A stretch of 64,000 nucleotides of DNA from Cephalotus follicularis (Eukaryota; Streptophyta; Magnoliopsida; Oxalidales; Cephalotaceae), in assembly GCA_001972305.1 (NCBI GenBank), contig BDDD01002134.1:62001-126000 (forward strand), in the 5' to 3' direction. The notes under the pieces are model-generated. The model saw nothing but the letters and a program-made list of their open reading frames with translations. It ran no database searches and was not told the DNA's origin. Within the stretch, counting starts at the first letter, position 1. Every line of letters begins with the position of its first letter. Of this stretch, positions 11,303-22,678 are shown one piece after another. A program made the translations under genes and the position numbers.

Positions 11303-11429
11303 CATTTATGTTATTGCTTCCGCTACTGAAGGTTTTTATTTCTTTGTATTTTTGCATGAGCTGGATTATACTGTGTTGATTGCCTTACCACTTTATATGT
11401 TGTCTTAAAATGGAAAGCGGGGTGTGACA
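11303..11429 (+). repeat. R3 5' LTR tail
   Basis: It is nearly identical to the last 127 bp of the 3' LTR (15912-16040) and ends GGGGTGTGACA at 11429. The rest of the 5' LTR is missing at the junction with R2. Confidence 0.85.
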
Positions 11430-11432
11430 ACG

Positions 11433-11445
11433 TGGTATCAGAGCC
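11433..11445 (+). other. R3 primer-binding site
   Basis: TGGTATCAGAGCC, three bases after the LTR end: a canonical initiator Met-tRNA site. Confidence 0.85.
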
Positions 11446-11543
11446 TATACCCATTATATGCTTAGCTTGGATAAGTTCCTTGGCAATTAAGGGATTGTTT
11501 CCTTGAGATGACTACTAATGACATCTTTTCCATATAGGAACGA

Positions 11544-12700
11544 ATGAACCAAAGGAGAACACGCGCTAGGGCTAGGGCTTTTGGAGCCAATGCCCCTGAG
11601 GAAGCGGATATGCCGCGAGGAATGAATGTCCCCCAGGATGAGAGAGATCTGATGGTTCACATTGTGGATTACTTTCAACAGCAGATGGCTTTTAATATGG
11701 CTAATGCGGAGGAAATGCGTCGAAATTATGCGCAAGCACAACCACGACACCGGGCTCCTGACCACTGCCTGGGAGGGGATGGTAACCAGTTTGGGAGGGA
11801 CATTGAAAAGTTTATGAGATAGAATCCACCAAGTTTCTGGGGAGAGCTTGATGCTACGATTGCCGAAAGATGGCTTCAAGACTTAGAGAAGATCTTTGAA
11901 GTGATGGACTGTACCGATACTCATAAATTGAAGTTTGTCGTGTACTGTCTATGGGGAGAGGCCACTCACTGGTGGGAGATGGTCAAAGCAAGGTGGGAGT
12001 CAATTGGACTCGATGCTACATGGGAGAGATTCCAGACAGAGTTCCTCGATTCCTATATACCCAAGCTAGAACAAGAACAGAGGGAGACAGAGCTTCTTGA
12101 GTTGCATCAAGGGGAGATGACTGTGGCCGAGTACCAGGCCAGGTTTGTGGAGCTAACCAGACATTCACCTTATCTGGTAGCCGATGACATGAAAAAGATA
12201 CGGAGATTTTTAAAGGGTTTGAGGCCGGATCTTCGGTCAAGAATTAGGGCTATGGAGCTGGGTACTTTTCCAGAGGTCGCTCAAAAGGCGAGGCTGCTGG
12301 AGAGCATATCCAGTGAGGACCGAGCAGAGAGGGCTCAAGCACAAAAGAATAAGTAGAGCCTGACAAGACTAGCTTCTTTGAAATGGCAAGACAGTGGTTC
12401 TCCAAAGAAATCATCGAAGAACAAATCTGGACAGGTTGCCACACAGGGTACTCCTAGTCAGGGGAGTGATGCGGGAACTGGAGCTTGTTATCACTGTGGT
12501 CGTAAGGGTCACCTACAGAAAGATTGCTGGAGGAAGAATAGACCGTGTTTGAGGTGCGGGGCATCTGGCCATTAAGTGAGAGATTGCCCGAAGAGTCAGG
12601 CTACAGCACCTACTGGACCAGCTAGCAATAGCGATGCAGCACCTGAACCTTCGCAGCAGGGAGGCAAGGGCAAAGGCATCGTGGGAGGTAAGATTTCTAC
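11544..12700 (+). pseudogene. R3 gag
   Basis: One reading frame runs from the ATG at 11544 past 12575, interrupted by in-frame stops near 11820, 12354 and 12573. The capsid core includes ATHWWEMVKARWESIG and AEYQARFVELTR. Two CCHC zinc knuckles follow: CYHCGRKGHLQKDC (about 12487-12528) and CLRCGASGH-VRDC, where a stop falls after the His. A low-complexity Ser/Gln/Pro tail follows. Because the frame is otherwise preserved, this is the least decayed gag here. The stops replace residues that are usually Gln, Trp or Lys. Confidence 0.85.
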
Positions 12701-13128
12701 TCTTACTTGCATCATACTTGATCATAATTCCTTGATTGCTTGACCATATTATAACCGTGGTTAAGTGAATGTTAAGTTAGACTCTTGGACTAACTAACGG
12801 ATAAGAGAATGATGGTTCATAGCACTACAATAATGAACGATTATACACATGTATAGGCTAGTACGGAACCACACGCATACCTAAGGGACTTCTAGAACCC
12901 TTAAAACATAATCAAGAATATGAATCGTATCGCTTGAATATTGATTCATATTGCACGATTCCGATATGTAGCCGGGGGAGACTTCAAGAGGTTACCCGGC
13001 ATGAACAAGGTGAATAATGTGTTTTGACCGTACCGGGATCATTGTCGTCGTGTTTGTCAACGATGTGCAAATATACTCAAGGAGTGGTGGAGGAGACTTC
13101 GGAGAAAGTCTAGTTCATTAGAGAAAAG
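12701..13128 (+). pseudogene. R3 pol deletion zone with a scrap of RT
   Basis: Most of this stretch is not alignable to pol. At about 13035-13083 the frame IVVVFVNDVQIYSRS is recognisable as the RT palm motif, with the first catalytic Asp read as Asn. A few residues later the sequence enters the integrase C-terminus. The region therefore records at least two large deletions. Confidence 0.55.
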
Positions 13129-13616
13129 TTGCTTGCAGCACAGAGTCGGCAGAAGAGCTATGCCGACAGTGTGAAGAGAAAGCCTTTAACCTTCAATGTT
13201 GGAGGTTACGTGTTTTTAAAGGTATCTCCATGGAAAGGGGTACAAAGATTCGAGAAAAAGGGCAAGTTAGCACCACGCTATATTGGTCCTTTAGAGATTC
13301 TGGAAAGGGTTGGGGAGGTAGCTTATCGGCTAGCCTTGCCTCCTACCTTGTCAAGTGTACATGATATCTTCCATGTATCGATACTACGGGGTTATATCCG
13401 AGATCCATCACATGTCTTGGATTATGACTCGGTTACGGTGAGGGATGATCTTTCTTGCGGGGAGTCACCGTGAGAATCTTGGATTAGAAGACGCAAGTAT
13501 TGAGGAACCGAACCATTCCGATGGTGAGGGTTCAGTGGAGATTTCATCGGCCGGATGAAGCGACTTGGGAACATGAGGATGACGTACAAGAACGTTACCC
13601 GATTTTGTCTTAAGTA
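13110..13616 (+). pseudogene. R3 integrase C-terminus with chromodomain-like end
   Basis: Frame 13129-13473 encodes QSRQKSYADSVKRK, GKLAPRYIGPLEILERVG and LSSVHDIFHVSILRGYI, the C-terminal domain that follows the catalytic core in chromovirus integrases. After a frameshift near 13470 the end continues with VRVQWRFHRPDEATWEHED to a stop near 13613. The D,D,E core is missing, so no integration activity is possible. Confidence 0.8.
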
Positions 13617-13640
13617 TTGTGTTAATTTCGAGGACGAAAT

Positions 13641-13659
13641 TTCTTGAAGGAGGGGTGAA
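13641..13659 (+). other. R3 polypurine tract
   Basis: TTCTTGAAGGAGGGGTGAA directly before the LTR start TGTAACGCTCGG at 13660. Confidence 0.8.
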
Positions 13660-16040
13660 TGTAACGCTCGGTATTTTCCTGATTGTAATATTTTGATTTA
13701 AGATGCAATCTTAAATTCAAATTAATGGAAATGTTTGAGATTTCAACCCCAAAGATGCTTACAAACCCTACAATATTGTTTGGGGAAGGAATTGTGAGAG
13801 TTAAACTTGAAACGGCGAAGTTTTGGAAGAAACGCGTCGACGTCTTTGGAAAGACGTAGATGCCTATGGGAATCAAGGTGCACGTAAATGCATGGGCATA
13901 CACGTCGATATTGAGAGAAGGCATCGACACCTTCTTACGAAAATAGAAAAGACATCGACGTCTAAAGAAAGACGTCGAAGCCTTTCAAAGAAATGTCTGA
14001 CACGTTATAAACTGACAGAGTAACGTGCAGAGGGAAGGATTTGGGATCAATACAGGCACCTTGAGGCACGGGAAGGAGACATGTTGATCATGAACGGTGG
14101 CATCCTGACTTGCAAGACTGAAGAAGAGGGAAGAAGGTAACAAGTGTTACCATGCATGCAACCTGCAAATAAAAGAGGAGAAGAAAACAAAATGCACAGG
14201 GAGAATTCTGGGAAAGAGAGAGAGAGCAAGAAAGTGCCCATTGAATGCAAGGAGAAGAGGTTGGGGAAGTCACCTGCATAAGAACAACCCTCCCCATCTC
14301 TCTCTCTCTCATTTTAAACACCAAAGGAAAAAGAGAAAGGAAAACCAGTGAGTGTGAGAAGCCACCATTGTTGAGATGTTGGAGCTAAAGGCTTGGAGCT
14401 CGTGAGTAGCAGTTGCTAAGAGGATCTTGGAGCTGCTGTGGCCAGAACCTGGGAAATCAAAGGGGTGGACTTTCCAGTTCCTAACGTGGAAAAATAAGGT
14501 AGGGGAAAGTGATGAATCTTATACATTCATTTTTGGGTTTTAAGTTAATGGATAACATGATGAATTGCATGTTAATGGTTGGATTGTAATTCTGGACTCG
14601 TTGTGGTGTTTACTGTGATATAAGGAGTTAGCAAGCATGTGTGATTACATGAATGTTGAACTAGGTTATGTATGGATGATTTGCTAATGGCTTGGTGTGT
14701 TAAAACTGTGGAGAAAACGATATGGGTTGGATAGACATCGACGTCTACATGAAGACGTCGATGCCTTTGTGTGAAAACGTGAAAGACATCGATGCTTGAG
14801 TAAAGACATCGACGCCTCTTCTGGGCTTTAAACAACTGTAAAGTTATGCCTTCGTGTTGCATGCGAAAGAAATCGATGTCTTTTTGAGACATCGACGCCT
14901 TTTCTGGGTATTACAGAACAATAGTGTTTACTGTTGGTGAATTGCCCTTGGATTTACATGTTTTGTGCATGAAATGATGTTATGGTTATATTCATGTTAA
15001 CCAGTAGCATGCCTAACACGTTGAGAGAGTGAGATTCGTTTACATGACGGATTTAGAGGCTGGATTCTTCCTTCCAGAATCCATAATCGCAAACTGATAC
15101 CTCCTGGTATCATAAAGACATCGACGCCTTTATAAAGACATCGACGTCTTTGGTTTACAAACGCCTGGGAATAACTGTACAAGGGATCGATGCCTTAGGG
15201 AAAAGACGTCGACGCCTTATGGATAGACATCGACGCCTATCCCCCTGTTAATGGGATTTCACTTGATCGGGACCGGCTAGAACCGAAACGACTCTAGAAA
15301 CCAGCTTAGCTGCATTCTGAGCATATGTTTGCATTGTTACTGTGATTTGCATTATGGTTGCTTTCTAAAAAGTGGTAACCACTTTGAAAAGCCTGCATGA
15401 TTACTATAATCATTTTTGTACGAAAATGTATATTTATCAACTTATGATTTTATATATTTTCGAACTGACTGGGGAAAAGTATCTTCCATTGACTGATAAA
15501 TGTTTTTAAGGATTGATCATGCAATCAAACGTATTATGCGAAAATATATATTTGTCAACATACGAGTTTATATATTTTTGAAATGATTAGGGAAGTATTC
15601 CCAAAGACTGAGAAATGTTTTAAAGGGTTGATTATACAACCAAATGGATTGTTTTAAGTTTTATAACTTATTACAATTTGTGAACGGAGTAATATATTAC
15701 AGAGAAGAGTTGGTTATTTCTCTTATTTCATGTATTGGGTTAATGAACATTGGATTATGTTATTTGGATTTTTGTAACAAAGGATATTTTGTTATCTCGT
15801 ACTGTTTCATCATGCTCCGTTTATGGGCGATCGACAATGATGTTGGGTTGTTTATATAAACCTTGTTGGGCATCACGTAGTATGGGATGCGTGATGCGTA
15901 TTTAAATTCGGCTCATTTATGTTATTGCTTCCACTACTGAAGGTTTTTATTTCTTGGTATTTTTGCATGAGCTGGATTATACTGTGTTGATTGCCTTACC
16001 ACTTTATATGTTGTCTTAAAATGGAAAGCAGGGTGTGACA
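13660..16040 (+). repeat. R3 3' LTR, 2381 bp
   Basis: Starts TGTAACGCTCGGTATTTTCC and ends GGGTGTGACA. Three clusters of AAGACATCGACGTCTTT-like motifs lie at 13830-13985, 14735-14905 and 15115-15240. Purine/pyrimidine-rich stretches at 14210-14340 surround the likely transcription start. The solo LTR R6 starts and ends with the same text but is shorter (1702 bp). The many short ORFs in both strands are not supported as genes. Confidence 0.85.
13830..15240. repeat. GACRTCGACGYC palindrome clusters in R3 LTR
   Basis: Roughly a dozen copies of the half-sites GACATCGACG or GACGTCGACG lie in three groups. Many are flanked by AAA and TTT, giving an 18-bp palindrome. The GACGTC core equals the bZIP C-box core, which is suggestive only. 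Confidence 0.7.
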
Positions 16041-16302
16041 ATTTTATTCTATATTTTTATGCCAAAGTAATTTAGGCTATTTCTGGAAATTATGCAGCAA
16101 TTTGTTATGTTTTACGTATTTCGAATTTCTGTCAAATTCTTGATGAAATTCTATGTTTATAGTTATTGCTCATATTCTACTGTTATTCTCACTGAAAATT
16201 ATGATTTTTATCATTCTGAAATCATTGAAATGTCTACTATAATTTTATTGTTTTGCTAATATAAATTTTGTTTTACGAATGTTGTATGAATTTATTTTTA
16301 TA
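16041..16302 (+). repeat. AT-rich LTR fragment resembling R5 U5
   Basis: Short blocks (TTATGCAGCAA, TTCTTGATGAAA, GTTTTACGTAT) occur in the same order as in the R5 LTR near 23750-23870. It abuts an oppositely oriented LTR at 16303. No gene is seen. Confidence 0.4.
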
Positions 16303-16904
16303 GATCCTTCTTTCTCTCATTCTCTACTCTCAGTAAATTTTTACTGAAATTACATCCCTATTTATAGGAGAGTTCAGCCACCTTCAGCTTCCTCTCTTCC
16401 TCCAGATTAACGACACGTGTCATTTTTTTAAACTTAAGGCGTCTAAAAAAATCTACCATCTTCCTTCCATCTATTGACACGTGTCCTTATTTAAGATTAT
16501 TAACGCACAAAATGACAAAAAGAAGGCCAACATTTTCAAGTTTTTTCTTAAAGCGTCAGAGGTTAAGCGTGAGGGGTCGCAGTTTTAGCCTCAAAGTGCT
16601 GCCGCTTTCCACACATAGCGTCGTCGGTTGAACGCGTTAACAAAGAAAATGGGCTTTAAGCGTCGACAAAAAAGGTTAAAAGCATCGGCGCTTTATCCAA
16701 ATTGTTTGGTGCCTTCAAATTAGTCGACTATGTCGTCGCTTCATTCCTAGCAGTCAATGCTTTAGCACAAAAACGCAACACGAGGAACCTGACGTAAAAC
16801 TAACTATGCCCTGTAAAACTTCATATGCCACAGCATGCAACATAACATTTATAGCAAACACATTTCCATAAACAATAACCTTAACAAAATTCCTAGTCAT
16901 TACA
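16303..16904 (-). repeat. Truncated LTR of the R1 family
   Basis: The minus strand starts TGTAATGACTAGGAATTTTG at 16904 and matches the R1 3' LTR nearly base for base, including the TCGACGC motifs (16760-16550) and the TATA region near 16360. It lacks U5. No internal sequence flanks it, so it is a solo fragment lodged next to the R4 LTR. Confidence 0.75.
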
Positions 16905-17457
16905 ATCTTCCTTGCTGTGTGGACTCCGCCCCTAGATCTTCTTCTATAAGATGCAAACACAACAAGCTTAGCTAAAACCATCAACATATCTCCGAGGAAC
17001 ATGCATGAACACTCACGAGCCTAAGGACCACAACAAAAACCTTACACGGCCTCACATACCATTACTCTACCGTTGAAACGTCATATAGCTAAATGTTGAC
17101 GAGAACACTCACATTGCTAACACGTAGACGGCGAGAACAACTAAACCTCAGAGAACGAACAACGCTTCAGGGAAAATGAAGAAGAAAGGAAGAAAACTCA
17201 CAGGCAAAACACTTTCTCCGATGTGAAAAGACTAAAGCGAGCAACCTCACCTGCCACAGCCGAAAGTGTCAACTGCCAAACTTCCTCAACACACTTCACA
17301 TGTCCCAAGGCCACTTATGAACAAATATCTCCTTTCTTATAACTTACCACATTGGGCCTTACCCAACACAACCCCAAATCGAACCAACCCAAGGAAAAAG
17401 ACAAAATTCCCCAAGGCCCAAATGCTAATTTGTCCAAAATTAACACGGGTCGTTACA
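16905..17457 (-). repeat. R4 3' LTR (5' portion)
   Basis: The minus strand begins TGTAACGACCCGTGTTAATT at 17457. Its first ~280 bp match 31230-30949. It is truncated at 16905 by an R1-family LTR. Confidence 0.8.
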
Positions 17458-17474
17458 TCCTCTCCACCTTAAGG
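17458..17474 (-). other. R4 polypurine tract
   Basis: CCTTAAGGTGGAGAGGA on the minus strand, immediately before the LTR start and after TTCTGAGGACAAAATTT. Confidence 0.7.
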
Positions 17475-18889
17475 AAATTTTGTCCTCAGAATTTTATGCT
17501 CTGATCCGAGGAAAAGCTCTTGATAGCGTTCTTTCATTTGGTCCTCGGACTCCCACATAGCTTGCTCTGATGTATGGTTCCGCCACAAAACCTTTACCAA
17601 AGGAATGGTTTTATGCCGGAATACTTGTTCTTGTCGGTCCAAAATCAACACTGGAGCTTCCTCATAAGCCAACACTGGCAAATCCTCCTCGGACAATACG
17701 ATAGGCTCGTCCAAAACATAGGAAGGATCAACAATGCACTTCCTTGGTACATAGACATGAAAAACATCATGAACTCTGGCCAACTCTAGAGGTAATGCCA
17801 AACGATAAGCAACTGGTCAGATCCTCTCCAAAATCTCAAAGGGACCTATGTACCTAGGGCTAAGCTTCCCTCGCTTGCCAAAACGAATAATTCCTGCATA
17901 AGGTGACACACGGAGGAAAACCTTGTCACCTACTGAGAACTCCAATTGCTTGTGGCGCTTGTCGGCATAACTTTTTTGACTGCTCTCAGCCACATACAAT
18001 CTATCTCGGATAATTTTCACCTTCTCGGTTGTGTCTCGGCCTAAATCCAGTCCTAACAACCTCTGCTCTTCCACTTCATTCCAACACAGAGGCGTTATGC
18101 AACGTCTACCATAGAAGGCTTCATAAGGAGCCATTCCAATGCTCGATTGATGGCTATTGTTGTAGGCGAACTCGATCAAAGTCACGTGGTCATCCCAACT
18201 CCCTTGAAATCCATATCACAAGCTCTCAACATGTCCTCAAGAATCTGGATAGCACGTTCAGACTGCCCATCGGTTTGAAGATTATACGCTATACTGAGTC
18301 ACAACTCCCTACCCAAAGCTCTCTGCAAGCTCCGCCAGAATCTCAAAGTGAACCTGGTATCTCTGTCTGAAAAAATGCTACTAGGAATCCCATACAACTT
18401 GATCACACCGTCCACATACATCCAAGCAAGCTTGTCCAACCCGAAGTCCTTTTTGATCGGCAAAAAGTGAACTGACTTGATCAAACGGTCCACTATCACC
18501 CATATAGCATCATGTTTCCTCCCCGGCAGAGGAAAACCTATGACAAAGTCCATCGATATGCTATCCCATGTTCACTTTGGGATAGGAAGCGGTTGGAGAA
18601 GACCTGCAGGCTTCTGATGGTCTGCCTTCACCTGCTGGAATGTCAAGCACCTTGCAAAAAACATGGCTATCTCACGCTTCATGCCAAGCCACAAAAAAGA
18701 TTACCTCAGGTCATGAAACCTCTTGGTACTTCCAGGATGCATAGATCAAGGAGAACGATGTGCTTCCTCCAAAATTTCTGCCTTAATAGCCTCATCATGC
18801 GGTACACACATCCTCTGACCAAGCATCAGAGCACAATCATTTTTAATGTGGATGTCAGTCTGAGAGCCTTCACCAACTTGCTTCATTAA
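17469..18889 (-). pseudogene. R4 integrase with chromodomain-like end
   Basis: The core frame (18553-18299) reads MDFVIGFPLPGRKHDAIWVI with VDRL and SDRDT, so the first two catalytic Asp are present. The Glu region ([11 protein letters not shown]) can be read near 18270 but in a shifted frame, because of indels around 18320-18200. The C-terminal part (18185-17817, then 17801-17469) keeps [17 protein letters not shown] and the ending PLVKVLWRNHTSEQAMWES. A stop sits between the two C-terminal pieces. The upstream zinc-binding part (18889-18560) has several stops. Confidence 0.8.
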
Positions 18890-18901
18890 CTTAGCCAACC
18901 T

Positions 18902-20593
18902 CTAGTCCTTCTCTTGCACTCCTCGGATCTGCTCTACCCAAACAGACCTCGCTTCCAGAGAAACTAACATAGCTCCACTGTCCAGGGTTGATAGCTCTGC
19001 ACCCAAGGACCTCAGCTGTTCTAAAATCAGTAAGTAAACCAACTGGAAGTGAGCCAAGGAAATAGAAGATTTCCTGCTCAACGCATCAGCAACCACGTTG
19101 GCCTTACCTGGATGATACTCAATGGTGCAATCATAATCCTTGATGAGCTCGATCCATCTCATCTGCCTCATGTTCAAATGAGGTTGGGAAGACAAATACC
19201 TTAAGCTCTGGTGGTCGGTAAAGATCTGGTAAACCTTGCCATAAAGATAATGACGCCATATCTTCAAAGCGAACACCACCGCAGCTAACTCCAAATCATG
19301 GGTAGGGTAATTGAGCTCATGAATCTTCAACTGTCGGGATGCATAGGCAATAACCTTCCCTTATTGCATCAAAACACAACAAAGGCCTTGATGAGAAGAA
19401 TCACTGTATACCACAAAACGAACTTTCAGAGAAGGAAGAGTCAACACTGGAGCTGACGTTAACTTATCCTTCAACACTTGGAAGCTCTTCTCACAATCCT
19501 CTGACCATGCAAACTTCACATCCTTCGTCGTCAACCTTGACTGAGGAGCCGCTAGCACAGAGAATCCCTAAATGAACCTTCGAAAATATCCAGCAAGTAC
19601 AAGGAAACTGCGCATCTCAGGCACGTTGTTGGGTCGCTTCCAAGCTAACACTGCTTAGATCTTCCTCGGGTCAACCTCAACACCTTGGCCCAAGAGCACA
19701 TGGCCTAAGAATACAACCTTGTCTAGCGAAAACTCGCACTTACTGAGCTTAGCATACAACTGATGGTTCCTCAAGATCTGTAAAAAAATCCTAAGATGCT
19801 CGTAGTGCTAGACAAAATTCTGAGAACAGACCATCACATCGTCTATAAATACCACCACAAAAGCATCAAGAAAAGGTTGAAAAACTCGATTCATTAAATC
19901 CATGAAAGCGGTCGGTGCATTGGTCAGCCCAAACAGCATGACCGAGAACTCATAGAGACCGTATCGAGATCTGAAAGCCATCTTTCGGATGTCCTCTACC
20001 CTCACTTTCAACTGGTGATATCATGATCGAAGGTGTATCTTAGAAAACACACAGGCACCATGCAACTGGTCAAACAAGTCATCGATCCTCGGCAAAGGAT
20101 ACTTGTTACGAACAGTGACCCTGTTGAGCTGCCTATAATCGATACATAGAAGCATAGTTCCATCCTTCTCCTTAACAAACAAGATTGAAGTACCTCATGG
20201 AGAACCACTAGGCCGGATAAATCCTTTATCAAGCAAATCTTGCAAATGCACCTTCAACTCCTTTAACTCTACCAGCACCATACGGTAAGGACCAAGGGAT
20301 ATAGGAGCTGTACAAGGGATCCACTCTATCATAAAGTCTATCTCTCTGTCTGGCAGAGGACCTGGTAACTCCTCGAGAAAAACGTCAGGGAACTCACGAA
20401 CCACTGATATGTTCCGCAACTCAGGCTCAGACATCTGAGTGTATACCACATGAGCCAAGAATCCTTGTCCACCGTTCCCCAAAATCTTTCTAGCGACCAT
20501 AGCCGAGACAATCTTCAGTGGCATTGAGCGCTGTTCGCAGACTAACTCCATGTCTGGTCGGTAGGTCAAACAAAAGGAAACGACCTTGAGCAA
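18902..20593 (-). pseudogene. R4 reverse transcriptase and RNase H
   Basis: A single frame runs from 20593 down to 18902 with in-frame stops (for example near 20195, 19808, 19560 and 19360). RT motifs include [24 protein letters not shown] and the palm VFIDDVMV with intact Asp-Asp. RNase H (19480-18902) has [29 protein letters not shown] and [10 protein letters not shown], so its acidic residues appear to be kept. The end reads [14 protein letters not shown]. Frame conservation with scattered stops points to point-mutation decay. Confidence 0.8.
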
Positions 20594-20900
20594 TCCACCA
20601 CTGCTCGGTGCTTCACCAACAAATCCATGCGAAGGATGGCATCAAAATCTTTAATATGGAAGGGGATAAGGTCAGCTGGAAAACTTTGCCCTTTAATCAC
20701 CACCTCACAACCCCTGTAGACTCGCTCTACCCGGTAGCTATGGCCAGTAGGAACATATACCGCAATCTTCTTGTCCAAAGAACTCAATTCACCACAAGCA
20801 TGAAAGCAAAAACCGTAGGCAACAAAAGATAAAAAGGCTCATGTGTCAAACAGAACCATGGCATCTCTGCCGAAGATATGAGCCTTCCCTATTGCCACAT
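20566..20900 (-). pseudogene. R4 aspartic protease, active site broken
   Basis: Near 20850 the minus strand reads DAMVLFDT followed by TGA where the catalytic Gly is expected, so the D-T-G motif is interrupted by a stop. The downstream frame 20787-20566 has the usual tail with FDAILRMDLLVKHRAVVDC. It leads into RT without recognisable linker changes. Confidence 0.7.
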
Positions 20901-21059
20901 CCACTGATCTGGGAACATCCTCTCTATTCAGAGAATAAACTCTTGCAGTGGCTGAAAGCTTGCCTTCCTGTCGGTTACCACTTGCCTTGGATGTTCCCAC
21001 CTGTGAAGCCGTCGATCCACCTCTAGCTCTTGTGGATTGCCTACTCGAAGCAACAGGTC

Positions 21060-22114
21060 CAGGTGTGGTTGGGGTCTACTGAGTATGTGGACAATTCAAC
21101 TTGATATGTCTGACCTGGCTACACCAGAAACATGTTCTGTTTTCTGCTCCGTAGTTGCCAAAGTGAAACTTGGTACACCTGTCGCATCTCGGAGGCTGTT
21201 GAGAAGCTGATGAACTCTGATACATGTTCTACTGCTTACCATTGGCCTGTAAGAGCATACGCTGGCTGTGAGGAAAACATTCTCTACCCATCAGACCTGG
21301 TCTATCCACGATTCCCACCATAAGCTGGTCTGGGAGAGAAACGCATCTTACGATTCCCTTGTCATCGGAAGGAACTCTCCCCTTGGATAGCCTGTTGTCC
21401 ATCTCTCTTCTGACCTCTCTCATGTCAGTTGCTCTACTACATAATGCTCTGTTCAAACCTCTTGGAAGATTCCACTAAATCGCCAAAGATGGTCTAGTTC
21501 GTTGTTGCCACTGTATGCCTTACTCTGGGTCTTAACCCATCCAAGAACTTTTCACAACTCTCCTCTTGGTCAGAAACCAACATCGGAGCAAAGTGAGACA
21601 ACTCCATAAAGTGGTACTCATACGGCATCACAGACATGCTCCCCTGACGCAACTGTAGCAACTCTCTCCTCTTCTCCTTCACATACGTAGCAGGAAATAA
21701 ATACTGGCGAAACTCTCATCGGAACACATCCCAGTATATCGCTGTAATGTCGGCATTCCTAGCTTAGAGAGCTTCCCACCAAAGAAGAACATTCCTCCTT
21801 ACCAAGAAGAATAAGAGACAGACACACAAGTCATCAGAAACTCCCATCTGCCCAAAGATCTGTTAAAGATTGTTCAACCATGCCTCAGCATTCACTGGAT
21901 CATCCGTTCCTTCAAAGGTTGTAGCTCCGAAACGCTGCAAACTCTCAACTGGAAAAGCTTGAGGTCGAGAACCACTCAACGCAGGAGCTATCATCGTAGC
22001 AAATGACATACACTCTGCTTGATTACAGGTTCCCACCGGAGGAGGTACCTGCACTGCCAAATACGCCACTAAGACCTTGGCCGGCACAGCTAGTCCAGCC
22101 TCTTGTCCATCCAT
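21060..22114 (-). pseudogene. R4 gag
   Basis: From the ATG at 22114 the frame gives LQRFGATTFEGTDDPVNAEAWLNNL and, after stops, a capsid segment (21682-21494) with LLQLRQGSMSVMPYEYHF and FLDGLRPRVRH. One zinc knuckle is recognisable near 21130 (CFWCSQVRHIKLNC), with the Gly before the His replaced. At least six stops break it. Confidence 0.7.
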
Positions 22115-22340
22115 CCCAGGGTTTGCCTACACACCAGGCGCAACATGAGGTAGTTCTTGATCCACATATGGGGGGGAGACCTCTCTTCCTCTACCCCGAC
22201 CAAGTCCTATGGTTTGACGCTGAAGCACCATCTACCTTCACATGCAAGGTTAGGGTATCACTAACAAATATACTACATGAAATGCATGCAATGCATTCCC
22301 CCAAAAGTCTCCAAGGAAAAACATAAGGAAAACTAAACAA

Positions 22341-22354
22341 GTTCTCTGATACCA
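22341..22354 (-). other. R4 primer-binding site
   Basis: TGGTATCAGAGAAC on the minus strand, six bases from the LTR end ATGGGGCATGTCA at 22361. It matches the Met-tRNA primer. Confidence 0.75.
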
Positions 22355-22360
22355 TAAAAC

Positions 22361-22678
22361 TGACATGCCCCATTCCCAAACAACACCCGGGGAGAAGGCA
22401 GTGCAAGGAGGAAGGATCCACCACCCAGATCCTCAACCTCAAACACCAAAACACAAACTCAAAAGCCTGACCTTCTAAACTATGAGATCAAATGTGGAAA
22501 CACGTCGTGAAGGACACCTGTCCAAGCTCACCAGGCGACCACACACTCTAAGGCATTAGAACAAACAATGCTTGAGCAGAATAAAGGACAACGTATGACT
22601 AAGCCTCAAGCCTGAGACCAACTCTAAGGTCCGAGAACTAACGCCTTGCGAAGGACAACAACCCGAGGTCCCCCAAAC
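22361..22678 (-). repeat. R4 5' LTR, 3' portion
   Basis: It lies between the primer site and the R5 insertion point at 22679. It does not overlap the preserved part of the 3' LTR, so its identity rests on its position and on the GGGCATGTCA terminus next to the primer site. Confidence 0.65.

Larger units (their letters stand above)
11303..16040 (+). mobile_element. R3: internally deleted Ty3/gypsy element
   Basis: Order on the plus strand: LTR tail (11303-11429), Met-tRNA primer site, gag (11544-12700), short RT scrap (about 13035-13083), integrase C-terminus (13110-13616), polypurine tract and 3' LTR (13660-16040). Protease, nearly all RT, RNase H and the integrase core are absent. It could have moved only with proteins supplied by relatives. 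R6 (31939-33640) is a solo LTR of the same family. Confidence 0.8.

Noticed and set aside
11303..11357. N-terminal part of the apparent ORF containing the R2 zinc knuckles
   Set aside because: Those codons are antisense to the R3 LTR tail (a copy lies at 15912-15965), so only the part below 11302 is gag.
13129..13473. A free-standing chromodomain host gene
   Set aside because: It is bounded by an R3 gag upstream and a polypurine tract plus LTR downstream, and its text is the standard integrase C-terminus.
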